A DNA stretch of 10,034 nt from an uncultured Acidimicrobium sp. (GCA_903850275.1 CAINLH010000306.1:1-10034), one strand, 5' to 3'; positions 1 through 7,291 are shown, counted from the stretch's first letter. Translations and numbers: made by a program. Notes: generated by a model from the sequence alone, not told the origin.

Positions 1-594
1 CTGCGCTTCTACGAGACCAACGTTGGGCACGTATTCCTAGACGGAGTGGATGTACGTAAACTGCGCCTGCGCGAACTGCGCCAGCAAATTGGTGTGGTGT
101 TTGAAGAGACGGTGTTGTTCAACGACAGCGTTGCCAACAACATCGGTTTTGCCCGGCCGGGTGCCAGCCAGCAGGATTTGGAACGCGCGGCAAAACTTGC
201 TGGCGCACACGAATTCATCCTGCAATTGCCAAACGGATACCAGACAATTATTGGCGAGCGTGGGTTTTCGCTTTCCGGCGGCCAACGCCAACGAATTGCA
301 ATTGCTCGAGCGATCATTGCAGACCCTCGCGTGTTGGTGCTCGACGACGCAACGAGTGCAGTAGACCCAAGCAAGGAGAGCGAAATCCGTGACGCAATGC
401 GCACGGTCATGAGCGGACGTACAACCATTGTTATTGCGCATCGTCCTGGAACAATTGCGTTGGCAGACCGAGTGGTGTTTCTCGACGGGGGCACAATCGC
501 TGCAATCGGCAAGCACGAGGAACTTGTGTCGTCCAATGAGCGGTACCGCGAGGTGCTAGCCAGCATGGAACACAGCGCAGAAGAGGAAATCTGA
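1..594 (+). CDS. ABC exporter half-transporter, C-terminal nucleotide-binding domain (partial, cut at left edge)
   Basis: Reading frame 1 is open from base 1 to TGA at 592-594, so the gene begins before the window; an internal GTG at 46 lies inside the conserved domain and is not the start. The 197 visible residues are the NBD of a type IV (MsbA/multidrug-like) ABC exporter, with the Walker A and membrane domain missing. Visible motifs are a canonical LSGGQ signature (271-285), Walker B ending LDDATSAVD (340-366) and an H-loop His (439-441). Two positions differ from a catalytically competent site: the residue after the Walker B Asp is Asp (346-348), not Glu, and the Q-loop Gln appears to be Glu (VVFEE, 103-105). 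This is the pattern of the degenerate-site subunit of heterodimeric exporters such as TM287/288. The partner starts one base after the stop codon. The substrate cannot be told from sequence. Confidence 0.93.
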   Translation: MRFYETNVGHVFLDGVDVRKLRLRELRQQIGVVFEETVLFNDSVANNIGFARPGASQQDLERAAKLAGAHEFILQLPNGYQTIIGERGFSLSGGQRQRIAIARAIIADPRVLVLDDATSAVDPSKESEIRDAMRTVMSGRTTIVIAHRPGTIALADRVVFLDGGTIAAIGKHEELVSSNERYREVLASMEHSAEEEI

Positions 595-595
595 C

Positions 596-2383
596 ATGTG
601 GAGTTCCGGAGGAGTGAGCGACGAAGACCGCCTCAGCAGAGCGCAGGCAAAAACCATTGTTGGTCGAGTGTTCAAGATGGCCGCCCCGTTTCGCAAGACG
701 ATGTGGATGGCATTTGCCTGTGTTTGCGTAACAACTGTTTGCGCACTTGCCGGCCCAGTTCTGGTGAAGCACGGAATTGATGCGGGAATACGGGCCAACG
801 ATGTTGGCGAACTCAATTTGTCCGTAGCCATCTATCTGTTGGTTGCGTTTCTGGCCTACGTATTTGGACGAATGCAGTTCTTGTATCTCAACCGAACTGG
901 TGAGTCGTTTCTGCGGGTTTTGCGGCTTGCAGTCTTTAGGCAGATGCAGCGCCAATCAATGGCGTTTTACGACAGAAACAAAGCCGGTGTGCTCGTTGCC
1001 CGCATGACTGCAGATATCGAGTCGATGGCCGAACTTGTGCAGTGGGGGCTGCTCCAATTCATTGCCGCAGGAATGCTTCTGGTGTTCGCATTTTTTGTGC
1101 TGCTCACATTGAGTTGGCAGCTAACCATCGTTGCTTTGTTGGTGATGCCTTTGCTCATTGCCGCGTCCATCAAGTTTCAACGCGACTCCAACAAGGCGTA
1201 CCTCACGGTGCGCGAACGCGTTGGCGCGAATCTCTCCGCACTGCAAGAGGGAATCACCACGGTTCGGGTAATCCAGGCTTATGCACAAGAAGAAGAAACA
1301 ATCGAAAAGTTCACCAAGTCGAACCGCGAACTTTTCCAAAGCCACGAACGCAGCGTGCGCATTAGTACGTGGTACTTCGCACTCATCGAGTTTGGCGGCG
1401 TGTTCGCTAGCGCGCTCATGATCGGCATTGGCGGTTGGCTGGTGCATCGCGGCGACGTCACTTTGGGCACGGTCGTTGCCTTTACGCTTTTGCTCTCCAG
1501 CCTGTTCGACCCGGTACAGCAGTTGTCGCAGTTATATAACACGGTGCAATCTGCCGGAGCAGCGCTGAACAAGTTGTTTCAAATTCTGGATGCAAAACCC
1601 GAAGTCGACGAGCATCCTGCAGCGGTTGCGCTACCCGAAGCAGGAGAACTTCGTGTTGATGGCGTCACCTTCAGTTACGCCGGTGCCACGAACCCCGCTT
1701 TGAATAACGTGAGCATCGCTGTTGGCGTGGGCGAGAAATTGGCGCTGGTTGGCCCGACGGGCGCTGGCAAATCAACCTTGGCCAAATTGATGGCGCGCTT
1801 ATACGACCCTCAATCGGGAGTTGTTTCATACGGAGGCGTAAATCTCACAATGGCCACAATGGATTCGCTTCGTAAACGAATTGTCGTCGTGCCGCAAGAG
1901 GGCTTCTTGTTCAATGGCACTATTCGCGACAACTTGCGCATTGCACGATCGGATGCGACGGATGAACAAATAGACGCAGCAGTTGCGGCCATTGGTGCAA
2001 CCGAACATTTCGCCACCTTGCCAGACGGGCTGGATACAGAGGTGCGCGAACGAGGTAGCAGGCTTTCGGCGGGCGAGCGTCAACTTGTTGCACTTGCGCG
2101 AGCCGCACTTGTCGACCCTCGTGTCTTAGTACTGGATGAAGCAACATCGAATCTCGACCCGGGCACCGAAGCCGAAGTAGAGCAAGCCTTAGAGCGACTG
2201 ATGTCGGGCAGAACGGTCATCGTTGTAGCGCACCGACTTTCTACCGTGCAGCGCGCAGACCACATTGCAGTTATTGATGCAGCAGGCATTGCCGAATACG
2301 GAACACATGAGCAACTAGTAGCCCTTAATGGGCGTTACAACGCGCTTGCAACCGCCTGGCAAAAATCACAAATTGTGAATTAG
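596..2383 (+). CDS. ABC exporter half-transporter (membrane domain plus nucleotide-binding domain), partner of the upstream gene
   Basis: This 595-residue protein has the full TMD-NBD layout of a type IV ABC exporter. Six hydrophobic spans lie near residues 36-57, 74-92, 152-170, 173-192, 261-283 and 289-305. The NBD carries an A-loop Tyr361, Walker A GPTGAGKST (386-394), Q-loop Gln434, Walker B with catalytic Glu515 (LDEATSNLD) and H-loop His546. The signature motif is LSAGE (490-494) instead of LSGGQ. The non-canonical signature pairs with the degenerate Walker B of the upstream protein, while this protein's intact Walker A/B pairs with the upstream LSGGQ, giving one active and one degenerate ATP site. 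ATG at 596 follows the upstream stop by one base, with an AGAGGA ribosome site at 582-587, so the two are translationally linked. The TAG stop (2381-2383) overlaps the opposing gene's stop. Export of a lipid or xenobiotic is likely; the actual substrate is unknown. Confidence 0.95.
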   Translation: MWSSGGVSDEDRLSRAQAKTIVGRVFKMAAPFRKTMWMAFACVCVTTVCALAGPVLVKHGIDAGIRANDVGELNLSVAIYLLVAFLAYVFGRMQFLYLNRTGESFLRVLRLAVFRQMQRQSMAFYDRNKAGVLVARMTADIESMAELVQWGLLQFIAAGMLLVFAFFVLLTLSWQLTIVALLVMPLLIAASIKFQRDSNKAYLTVRERVGANLSALQEGITTVRVIQAYAQEEETIEKFTKSNRELFQSHERSVRISTWYFALIEFGGVFASALMIGIGGWLVHRGDVTLGTVVAFTLLLSSLFDPVQQLSQLYNTVQSAGAALNKLFQILDAKPEVDEHPAAVALPEAGELRVDGVTFSYAGATNPALNNVSIAVGVGEKLALVGPTGAGKSTLAKLMARLYDPQSGVVSYGGVNLTMATMDSLRKRIVVVPQEGFLFNGTIRDNLRIARSDATDEQIDAAVAAIGATEHFATLPDGLDTEVRERGSRLSAGERQLVALARAALVDPRVLVLDEATSNLDPGTEAEVEQALERLMSGRTVIVVAHRLSTVQRADHIAVIDAAGIAEYGTHEQLVALNGRYNALATAWQKSQIVN

Positions 2384-3807
2384 AGCTGCATTGCCTTGAT
2401 CTCGAGGAATTCCTCGAAGCCGTAGTCGCCATATTCGCGACCAACGCCAGATTGCTTATAGCCACCGAATGGAGCATTGGGGTTAAACGCCCCGCCGTTC
2501 ACTTCAACCTGGCCAGTGCGCATCCGTCGCGCAATAGCAATTGCCTTGTCTTTATCAGCAGACCACACGCCGCCAGCCAAGCCATACACCGTGTCGTTAG
2601 CAATTCGCACTGCGTCTTCTTCGTCGTTGTAAGGAATGACGCTGAGTACTGGACCAAAGATTTCTTCTTGGGCAATGGTCATCGAAGTAGTGACGTTGGA
2701 GAAGATCGTCGGCTTGACGTAGTAGCCCTTCGAGACTCCCTCGGGAACCCCAACGCCACCAACCAACAACTTCGCACCTTCATCAATTCCTTTTTGGATG
2801 AAACCATTCACGCGGTCGCGTTGAGCGGCAGACGCAAGAGGGCCCAGGTGGGTCGTCTTTTCGAACGGATCTCCAACAACGAGTGCGTTGCCGGTTGCGG
2901 TGAGGATTGCTTCGGCCTCTTCCAGCCGAGCCTTCGGCACCAGCATGCGAGTGAGTGCGGAGCATGTTTGGCCGCTGTTGAGGAATGCTTTTCCAACACC
3001 CGACGAAACGGCTTTAGCAAATGTCTCTGTATCGAGATCCGCGCAAATAATGTTTGCCGACTTGCCACCCAACTCAAGCGCAACTTTCTTTACCGACTCG
3101 GCAGAAACCTGAGTAACGCGACGTCCTGCACGAGTAGAGCCAGTGAACGACATCATGTCGATGTTTGCGCTTGCCGACATTGCCTCACCAACAACTGGGC
3201 CAGTTCCCGTAATCATGTTGAACACACCGGCTGGCAAACCAACCTCATGGATTACTTCGGCGAGCATGAACGCGTCGATCGGAGCAACTTCGCTTGGCTT
3301 CAAGACAACGGTGCAACCTGCCGCCATAGCGAAAGCTACTTTTGCTGCAATTTGGTGCAACGGATAGTTCCACGGTGTGATGCAACCAACAACACCAATT
3401 GGCTCGCGGACCACAAGCGACGAGCCGACTTCTTTTGAGTAAGTGAAGTTCTCGGCGATTGCGGCAGCCTGCTTGAACGAGTTGATTGGTAGCCCAACCT
3501 GAATCATCTGGCTGAGAAACTTGGACATTCCAGTTTCACGACTGATTGCCGAAGAGATCTCATCCATTTTTGCTGCGAGCCCGTCACCAATTTTGCTGAT
3601 GTACTCGGCTCGTACTTTTGGAGTGAGCGCTGCCCAGGAGTCAAACGCCGCGCGTGCTGCTTTGGCGGCAAGTTCTACATCGGCCGCACCACAAGATGGG
3701 ATGGTTGCCATGACCGACTCGTCTGTGGAGTCCCACACTTCAATGGTCTCGCTCGAGCTGGGCGTAACCCACTGGCCATTGATATAAACCTGCTTGTAGT
3801 TAGTCAT
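2380..3807 (-). CDS. NAD(P)-dependent aldehyde dehydrogenase
   Basis: This 475-residue member of the ALDH superfamily oxidises an aldehyde to the carboxylic acid with NAD(P)+. Motifs in order are PWNYPLH with oxyanion Asn147, KPSE for cofactor binding, FTGST of the Rossmann fold, ELGGKS with general-base Glu245, SGQTCSA with nucleophile Cys282, and EEIFGPV with Glu382. All catalytic residues are present. The Glu-Cys spacing (37) is three longer than in classical human ALDH2 (34). From memory, the text resembles the CddD/SSP0762 branch, which includes a Rhodococcus fatty-aldehyde-type enzyme; a search is needed to confirm the subfamily. The frame extends to an ATG at 3831, but ATG 3807 is chosen because an AAGGAG ribosome site precedes it by 7 bases and homologous text starts there. 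It is divergent from the cobalamin adenosyltransferase gene and convergent with the ABC exporter. Confidence 0.95.
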   Translation of the reverse strand: MTNYKQVYINGQWVTPSSSETIEVWDSTDESVMATIPSCGAADVELAAKAARAAFDSWAALTPKVRAEYISKIGDGLAAKMDEISSAISRETGMSKFLSQMIQVGLPINSFKQAAAIAENFTYSKEVGSSLVVREPIGVVGCITPWNYPLHQIAAKVAFAMAAGCTVVLKPSEVAPIDAFMLAEVIHEVGLPAGVFNMITGTGPVVGEAMSASANIDMMSFTGSTRAGRRVTQVSAESVKKVALELGGKSANIICADLDTETFAKAVSSGVGKAFLNSGQTCSALTRMLVPKARLEEAEAILTATGNALVVGDPFEKTTHLGPLASAAQRDRVNGFIQKGIDEGAKLLVGGVGVPEGVSKGYYVKPTIFSNVTTSMTIAQEEIFGPVLSVIPYNDEEDAVRIANDTVYGLAGGVWSADKDKAIAIARRMRTGQVEVNGGAFNPNAPFGGYKQSGVGREYGDYGFEEFLEIKAMQL

Positions 3808-3814
3808 GACATTG

Positions 3815-3820
3815 CTCCTT
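3815..3820 (-). promoter_or_regulatory. Strong ribosome binding site that fixes the aldehyde dehydrogenase start
   Basis: On the minus strand AAGGAG lies 7 bases before ATG 3807. This decides against the in-frame upstream ATG at 3831, which has no such site. It contrasts with several other genes here that have no well-spaced Shine-Dalgarno sequence. Confidence 0.75.
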
Positions 3821-3834
3821 TTGGCGTGCACGTT

Positions 3835-3849
3835 GTGCTCTCAGAGTAC
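3835..3849 (-). promoter_or_regulatory. Imperfect palindrome over a possible -10 element of the aldehyde dehydrogenase gene
   Basis: GTGCTCT-C-AGAGTAC is a 15-base inverted repeat with 6 of 7 pairs matching. Its right arm read on the minus strand contains TACTCT (3848-3843), which fits a TANNNT -10. A start about 7 bases on would give a leader of about 28 nt containing the AAGGAG site. No good -35 is visible, so this is a candidate promoter/operator only. Confidence 0.3.
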
Positions 3850-3939
3850 CTATGACGGATGCACCAATTCCCATCGCACCATAAAACCCTCGATCGGTCG
3901 GTCGTGGCCTAGGGGCGAACGAGTAGCGTGGGCGAGAAT

Positions 3940-4488
3940 ATGACACGTGAAAAGATCTATACACGGGCTGGCGACGACGGCACAACGGGGCTGTTTTACG
4001 GCGGTCGCGTGGGTAAAGACAGTGCACTTCCGAGGGCCTATGGCGCGGTAGACGAAGCCCAAGCAATTTTGGGGCTTGTTCGAGCCGAGGCGGGGAAGGG
4101 CACCGAGCTTGACGACATGCTCGTGCATATCTGCCGCGACTTGTGGGTGTTGATGGCGGAGCTGGCCACACTTCCCGAAAACCGCCACAAGTTGGTGGGT
4201 GGAAAGTCGTTGGTAACTGCAGAGATGGTTGTCCACTTGGAAGAAATGATCGACTCGTTAGACGAACGATTTACCCCGCCAACAGATTTTGTTGTGCCCG
4301 GGCAAAACAAGGTTGCTGCACTTCTAGACGTTGGCCGAACCGTTGCGCGCAGGGCCGAACGGCATTCGCTCGCTGCCGCGCCAGCACCATCGCAGGCCTG
4401 CCCGTATCTCAATCGATTAAGCGATTTACTGTGGACGCTTGCTCGTTGGCAAGATGGTGTTTCGCTGTCAGTTAAAGATGTGATCTAA
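3940..4488 (+). CDS. pduO: Cob(I)alamin adenosyltransferase, PduO type
   Basis: This cytosolic enzyme transfers the 5'-deoxyadenosyl group of ATP to cob(I)alamin, giving adenosylcobalamin (coenzyme B12). The 182-residue product has the PduO/MMAB layout: an N-terminal ATP-binding segment IYTRAGDDGTTGLF (6-19) and GGRVGKD (21-27), AYGAVDEAQA (33-42), the Arg-rich VARRAER motif (135-141) and YLNRLSDLLWTLAR (156-169). Family length is about 180-200 residues, so it looks complete. The frame continues to a GTG at 3928, but ATG 3940 starts right at the conserved TREKIYTR segment; GGCGAG (3931-3936) could serve as a weak ribosome site. It is followed after 23 bases by the leucyl aminopeptidase gene, an apparent operon. 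The cofactor could serve a methylmalonyl-CoA mutase or reductase elsewhere in the genome, and also the CarH-like regulator at 7800. The symbol cobO is often used loosely for this activity, but the fold here is PduO, not CobA/BtuR. Confidence 0.94.
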   Translation: MTREKIYTRAGDDGTTGLFYGGRVGKDSALPRAYGAVDEAQAILGLVRAEAGKGTELDDMLVHICRDLWVLMAELATLPENRHKLVGGKSLVTAEMVVHLEEMIDSLDERFTPPTDFVVPGQNKVAALLDVGRTVARRAERHSLAAAPAPSQACPYLNRLSDLLWTLARWQDGVSLSVKDVI

Positions 4489-4499
4489 ATACGCAAAAT

Positions 4500-4505
4500 A
4501 AGGAG
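4500..4505 (+). promoter_or_regulatory. Ribosome binding site of the leucyl aminopeptidase gene
   Basis: AAGGAG lies 6 bases before ATG 4512 in the 23-base gap after the adenosyltransferase stop. It supports translation of the second cistron independently of the first and fixes the start. Confidence 0.75.
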
Positions 4506-4511
4506 ACAACA

Positions 4512-5957
4512 ATGTCATTTACCGTTGCAAACAAAATTCCTGCAGGAGTTGCCGCAGTCGGAGTCGCTGTCGCATCTGAAGGTGCACTGCCCAAAGGCAT
4601 TTCGCTTTCACGAAAGACGCTTGAGACACTTGGTTTCACCGGGAAAGTTGGCCAAACATATATCGTCCCGGCCGACAAGGGTGCAATCACCATTTTGGTT
4701 GGCATTGGCGAAAACGCAAAACTAACTACAGAGACACTGCGCAAGGCAGCCGCCGCACTTGCTCGCGCTGCTTCGGGGTTTGGCTCGCTTGCAACCGACT
4801 TGGCTAACGCCGGAAGAATTGATCGCAAGCTTGCAGCCCAAGTTGTTGTCGAAGGTATTGCACTTGCATCGCATCGCTACACCGACTTGAAGACGATTGA
4901 TAAGAAGGCAACAAAGCTTTCAGAAGTAACGATTGTGGGTGTAGGCGCGGCGCTTACCGCAGGCGTAAAGCGTGGTGTAGTAATTGCAACCGCAACGAAC
5001 ATGGCACGCGATTTTGCAAACATGCCGCCAGCGCACCTGACAGCAACAATGTTTGCCAATAAGGCTGTCGAAATTGCTGGAGCATCTGGTTTGAAGGTTG
5101 AAGTATTCAACAAAGACCAATTGATAGCAATGGGTTGCGGCGGAATCGTCGGAGTCAATCGCGGAAGCGTCGAGCCGCCACGCATGGTTCGCTTGACATA
5201 CAAGCCAACTGGCGCAAAAGGCAAGCCGCATCTAGTGATGGTTGGCAAGGGAGTGATGTACGACTCCGGTGGTATTTCGCTCAAGCCATCCGACCCTTCG
5301 CACGCAATGATGAAGGGCGACATGAGCGGCGCCGCTGCTGTGTTGGCAACGATGAGCACACTGAAAGCTCTTGGATGCACCAATCAAGTAACTGGTTATC
5401 TCATGTGCACCGACAATCTTCCGTCGGGTAGCGCAATGGCAATGGGCGATGTGTTGCACATGCGCAATGGCAAAACTGTAGAAATTCACAACACCGATGC
5501 CGAAGGAAGGCTCATTTTGGCCGACGGTTTGGCACTTGCAGCCGAACAGAAGCCAGACGCAATTGTGGATATTGCAACGCTCACTGGTGCATGCCAGCGC
5601 GCACTCGGCAACGGCATGGCCGGCGTGCTTGGCAACAACCAAAAGTTCATTGCTCAGCTGCTTGCCGCAGCCGACCGCACTTCGGACAAGTTGTGGCAGT
5701 TGCCGCTAGAGCGCGACTATCGCACAGCATTGGAAAGCACCGTTGCCGATATGAAAAACGTAGGCGGCGAGGCGGGTGCAATTACCGCAGCACTATTCCT
5801 GGACGAGTTTGTTGGCACTACGCCATGGGCTCACCTGGATATTGCTGGGCCAATGTGGAGTGATAGTGATAGTGGTTGGTTGCAAAAGGGCATGACCGGT
5901 TACGGAACCCGATTGTTGATTGACACGGCGCTTAACTTCAAGCGCCCCACCCGCTAA
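4512..5957 (+). CDS. pepA: Leucyl aminopeptidase, M17 family
   Basis: This 481-residue protein is an M17 metallo-aminopeptidase that removes N-terminal residues (Leu preferred) from peptides using two divalent metals, normally as a cytosolic hexamer. The variable N-terminal domain spans roughly residues 1-155 and the catalytic domain 175-475. The active site is intact by comparison with bovine lens LAP: metal ligands Lys246 and Asp251 in VGKGVMYDSGG, catalytic Lys258, Asp270 in MKGDMSGAA, and Asp329, Glu331 and catalytic Arg333 in the family signature NTDAEGRL (327-334). Length is close to the 503 residues of E. coli PepA. It is the second gene of an operon with the cobalamin adenosyltransferase; no functional link between the two is known to me. 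It converges on the acyl-CoA dehydrogenase gene with 10 bases between stops. Codon use looks like its neighbours, with no sign of transfer. Confidence 0.96.
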   Translation: MSFTVANKIPAGVAAVGVAVASEGALPKGISLSRKTLETLGFTGKVGQTYIVPADKGAITILVGIGENAKLTTETLRKAAAALARAASGFGSLATDLANAGRIDRKLAAQVVVEGIALASHRYTDLKTIDKKATKLSEVTIVGVGAALTAGVKRGVVIATATNMARDFANMPPAHLTATMFANKAVEIAGASGLKVEVFNKDQLIAMGCGGIVGVNRGSVEPPRMVRLTYKPTGAKGKPHLVMVGKGVMYDSGGISLKPSDPSHAMMKGDMSGAAAVLATMSTLKALGCTNQVTGYLMCTDNLPSGSAMAMGDVLHMRNGKTVEIHNTDAEGRLILADGLALAAEQKPDAIVDIATLTGACQRALGNGMAGVLGNNQKFIAQLLAAADRTSDKLWQLPLERDYRTALESTVADMKNVGGEAGAITAALFLDEFVGTTPWAHLDIAGPMWSDSDSGWLQKGMTGYGTRLLIDTALNFKRPTR

Positions 5958-5962
5958 CCGCG

Positions 5963-5979
5963 AGGACTTAGTCCTTTTG
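5963..5979 (+). terminator. Weak intrinsic terminator of the leucyl aminopeptidase operon, spanning the opposing gene's stop codon
   Basis: AGGAC-TTA-GTCCT followed by TTTTGG forms a short stem of 5 bp with a 3-base loop and a U-run of four. The loop TTA is the TAA stop codon of the minus-strand acyl-CoA dehydrogenase. The stem is short and AT-balanced, so efficiency may be low. Read leftward, the hairpin is followed by CGCGG, so it should not terminate the opposing transcript in the classical way. Confidence 0.4.
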
Positions 5980-7230
5980 GGTGCCCACTTTGATGTCGCG
6001 GAACGCCGACTTGGAGTCGATGCCAACATCTTTTGGAAGCCCCAGCACTCGCTCGCCAACGATGTTGCGCATGACCTCGTCGGAGCCGCCGGCAATTCGC
6101 ATGCCTGGTGCACCGAGCAATAACTGGCTCCAGGCGTAGGTGCCCCACTCGCCAGTATCGACAACGAGTTTTGCACCGAGAACATGGGCGACAAGGTCGT
6201 TCATGCGCTTTTGGTTGTCGACAAGAGCCATCTTGCCGATTGACATTTCGGGGCCAGGAAGTTGCCCTGCTCGCATTTTGTCGGTTGCGCGTTGGCTGGT
6301 GAAACCTGCGACGCGAGTGTTGATGTACAAGTCGGCAAGCATGTCGCGCACGATTGGATCCTTATCTAGTTCGTAATGACGAATCATTGCGAGAAGACGG
6401 GTGTACATGTTGTTTTCGCCGCCATCGCTGGAGCCGATTGATGCGCGTTCGTTCATCAGTGTGGTGAGTGCAACGTTCCATCCATTGTTCACTTCGCCCA
6501 AACGGTGATCGTCACGCACGCGTACTTCATTGAAGAACACTTCGTTGAAGCTTGCGCCACCTGTCATTTGTCGGAGTGGACGAATCTCTACACCTGGTGC
6601 ACGCATGTCGACAATGAAGCCAGTGAGACCTTTATGTTTTGGCAGCGATGGGTCGGTGCGGCAAATGATTTCGCCGATGTCGGAAAATTGAGCGCCAGAT
6701 GTCCACACCTTTTGTCCGGTGATGAGCCACTCGTCGCCGTCGCGTTCGGCTTTTGCTTGTACCGAGGCCAAGTCGCTGCCAGCGCCGGGCTCGGAGAACA
6801 ATTGGCAGCCAACAATGTCGGCACGCCACATGGCCCGGATGTACTTTTCTTTCGCGACGTCGGAGGCATGAGCCAAAATTGTTGGGGCAACCATGCCAAG
6901 GCCAATTTGGAATACGCCGAGTGGGGCAGTGCGATACTCGCGCTCGACTTGGTTGTATGCGCGCTCGTGTGCATTCGAAAGCCCTGCGCCGCCATATTCG
7001 GTTGGCCCAGTTATCCAGCCAAAACCGTTGTCGAATCGCTTTGCCTGCCATTCCTTGGCCTTGCGCAGCACTTCCATTTCGGCGTCGCGGCTGCGCTCCT
7101 CAAACATGGAAACGTTGTCGGTTCCTTCGCCCCATGTGAACTTCTTTTTGACTTCCTTGCGCTCCGCATTGGCCTCTAGAAAAACACGGGCTTTGGACGC
7201 AAAATCTTCGACACTCATTTGGCTCGTCAT
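5968..7230 (-). CDS. Acyl-CoA dehydrogenase (FadE type)
   Basis: This 420-residue flavoprotein of the acyl-CoA dehydrogenase family introduces an alpha-beta double bond into an acyl-CoA using FAD and passes electrons to ETF. Visible motifs are the helical N-terminal domain, QLFSEPGAGSDLA (substrate/FAD binding, middle domain), GQKVWTSGA, and the C-terminal GGSDEVMRNIVGERVLGLP, the counterpart of the common actinobacterial GGTSEIQRNI ending. The position of the MCAD catalytic Glu376 is Gly here; Glu261 in MNERAS lies where isovaleryl-CoA dehydrogenase keeps its base, so it is the better candidate. Many Mycobacterium/Rhodococcus FadE proteins share this, including ones for branched or steroid-derived acyl-CoAs; the substrate is not determined. 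The frame extends to an ATG at 7293, but 7230 is preferred because a TACCGT -10 ends 7 bases before it, suggesting a leaderless mRNA. ATG 7218 (MSVEDF) is an alternative. Confidence 0.93.
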   Translation of the reverse strand: MTSQMSVEDFASKARVFLEANAERKEVKKKFTWGEGTDNVSMFEERSRDAEMEVLRKAKEWQAKRFDNGFGWITGPTEYGGAGLSNAHERAYNQVEREYRTAPLGVFQIGLGMVAPTILAHASDVAKEKYIRAMWRADIVGCQLFSEPGAGSDLASVQAKAERDGDEWLITGQKVWTSGAQFSDIGEIICRTDPSLPKHKGLTGFIVDMRAPGVEIRPLRQMTGGASFNEVFFNEVRVRDDHRLGEVNNGWNVALTTLMNERASIGSSDGGENNMYTRLLAMIRHYELDKDPIVRDMLADLYINTRVAGFTSQRATDKMRAGQLPGPEMSIGKMALVDNQKRMNDLVAHVLGAKLVVDTGEWGTYAWSQLLLGAPGMRIAGGSDEVMRNIVGERVLGLPKDVGIDSKSAFRDIKVGTQKD

Positions 7231-7291
7231 GACCTCAACGGTAGTGGCGCAGGACTGTCGCCGAGAAGGCGAGCCAACTAGTCTGTGGGGC
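7231..7291. promoter_or_regulatory. Compact divergent promoter region with central inverted repeat
   Basis: Only 61 bases separate the ATGs of the divergent acyl-CoA dehydrogenase and Nfu_N-domain genes. A minus-strand TACCGT (7243-7238) ends 7 bases before ATG 7230, and a plus-strand TAGTCT (7279-7284) ends 7 bases before ATG 7292; both fit the -10 spacing of leaderless transcripts. Between them lies the perfect 5-bp inverted repeat TCGCC-GAGAA-GGCGA (7258-7272), about where the two -35 regions would meet. No good -35 hexamers are visible. Neither gene has a well-spaced Shine-Dalgarno site. Confidence 0.5.
7242..7253 (+). repeat. TAGTGG-CAGG element, copy 1 (upstream of the Nfu_N-domain gene)
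   Basis: TAGTGGCGCAGG matches copy 2 at 10 of 12 bases (TAGTGG, 2 free, CAGG). It touches the minus-strand -10 of the acyl-CoA dehydrogenase gene. It is a possible regulator binding site; support is only recurrence in the three gaps around the B12-binding regulator gene. Confidence 0.3.

Larger units (their letters stand above)
3808..3939. other. Divergent intergenic region between aldehyde dehydrogenase and cobalamin adenosyltransferase genes
   Basis: These 132 bases separate two divergent genes and must hold both promoters. On the minus side there is the strong ribosome site and the palindrome at 3835-3849. On the plus side there is a possible TAGCGT -10 (3924-3929) close to the adenosyltransferase start. 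It is too short for a standard cobalamin riboswitch of about 200 nt, and none of its conserved pieces was recognised, although the downstream gene is a B12 gene. Confidence 0.6.

Noticed and set aside
46..594. Start of the first ABC gene at GTG 46
   Set aside because: The frame is open to base 1 and residues before this codon match the conserved NBD, so the GTG is an internal Val.
2452..3438. A 328-codon plus-strand frame opposite the aldehyde dehydrogenase gene
   Set aside because: It is fully antisense to a gene with all ALDH motifs; the translation is rich in His, Arg, Cys and Asn with no recognisable domain.
3808..3831. Longer N-terminus of the aldehyde dehydrogenase from ATG 3831
   Set aside because: The AAGGAG site is correctly spaced for ATG 3807, and the extra residues cover that site.
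3890..3904. Short tandem cggt/tcggtcg run before the adenosyltransferase gene
   Set aside because: Two to three units only, with no further structure; expected by chance in this composition.
3808..3939. Cobalamin riboswitch before the adenosyltransferase gene
   Set aside because: The gap is too short and no conserved B12-box-like core was recognised.
6505..7179. A 224-codon plus-strand frame opposite the acyl-CoA dehydrogenase gene
   Set aside because: It is antisense to a well-supported gene, and the composition is unlike a real protein of this genome.
6893..7291. Upstream extension of the Nfu_N-domain gene to 6893
   Set aside because: The extra 133 codons lie antisense to the acyl-CoA dehydrogenase N-terminus and show no conserved text; a promoter-like -10 sits just before ATG 7292.
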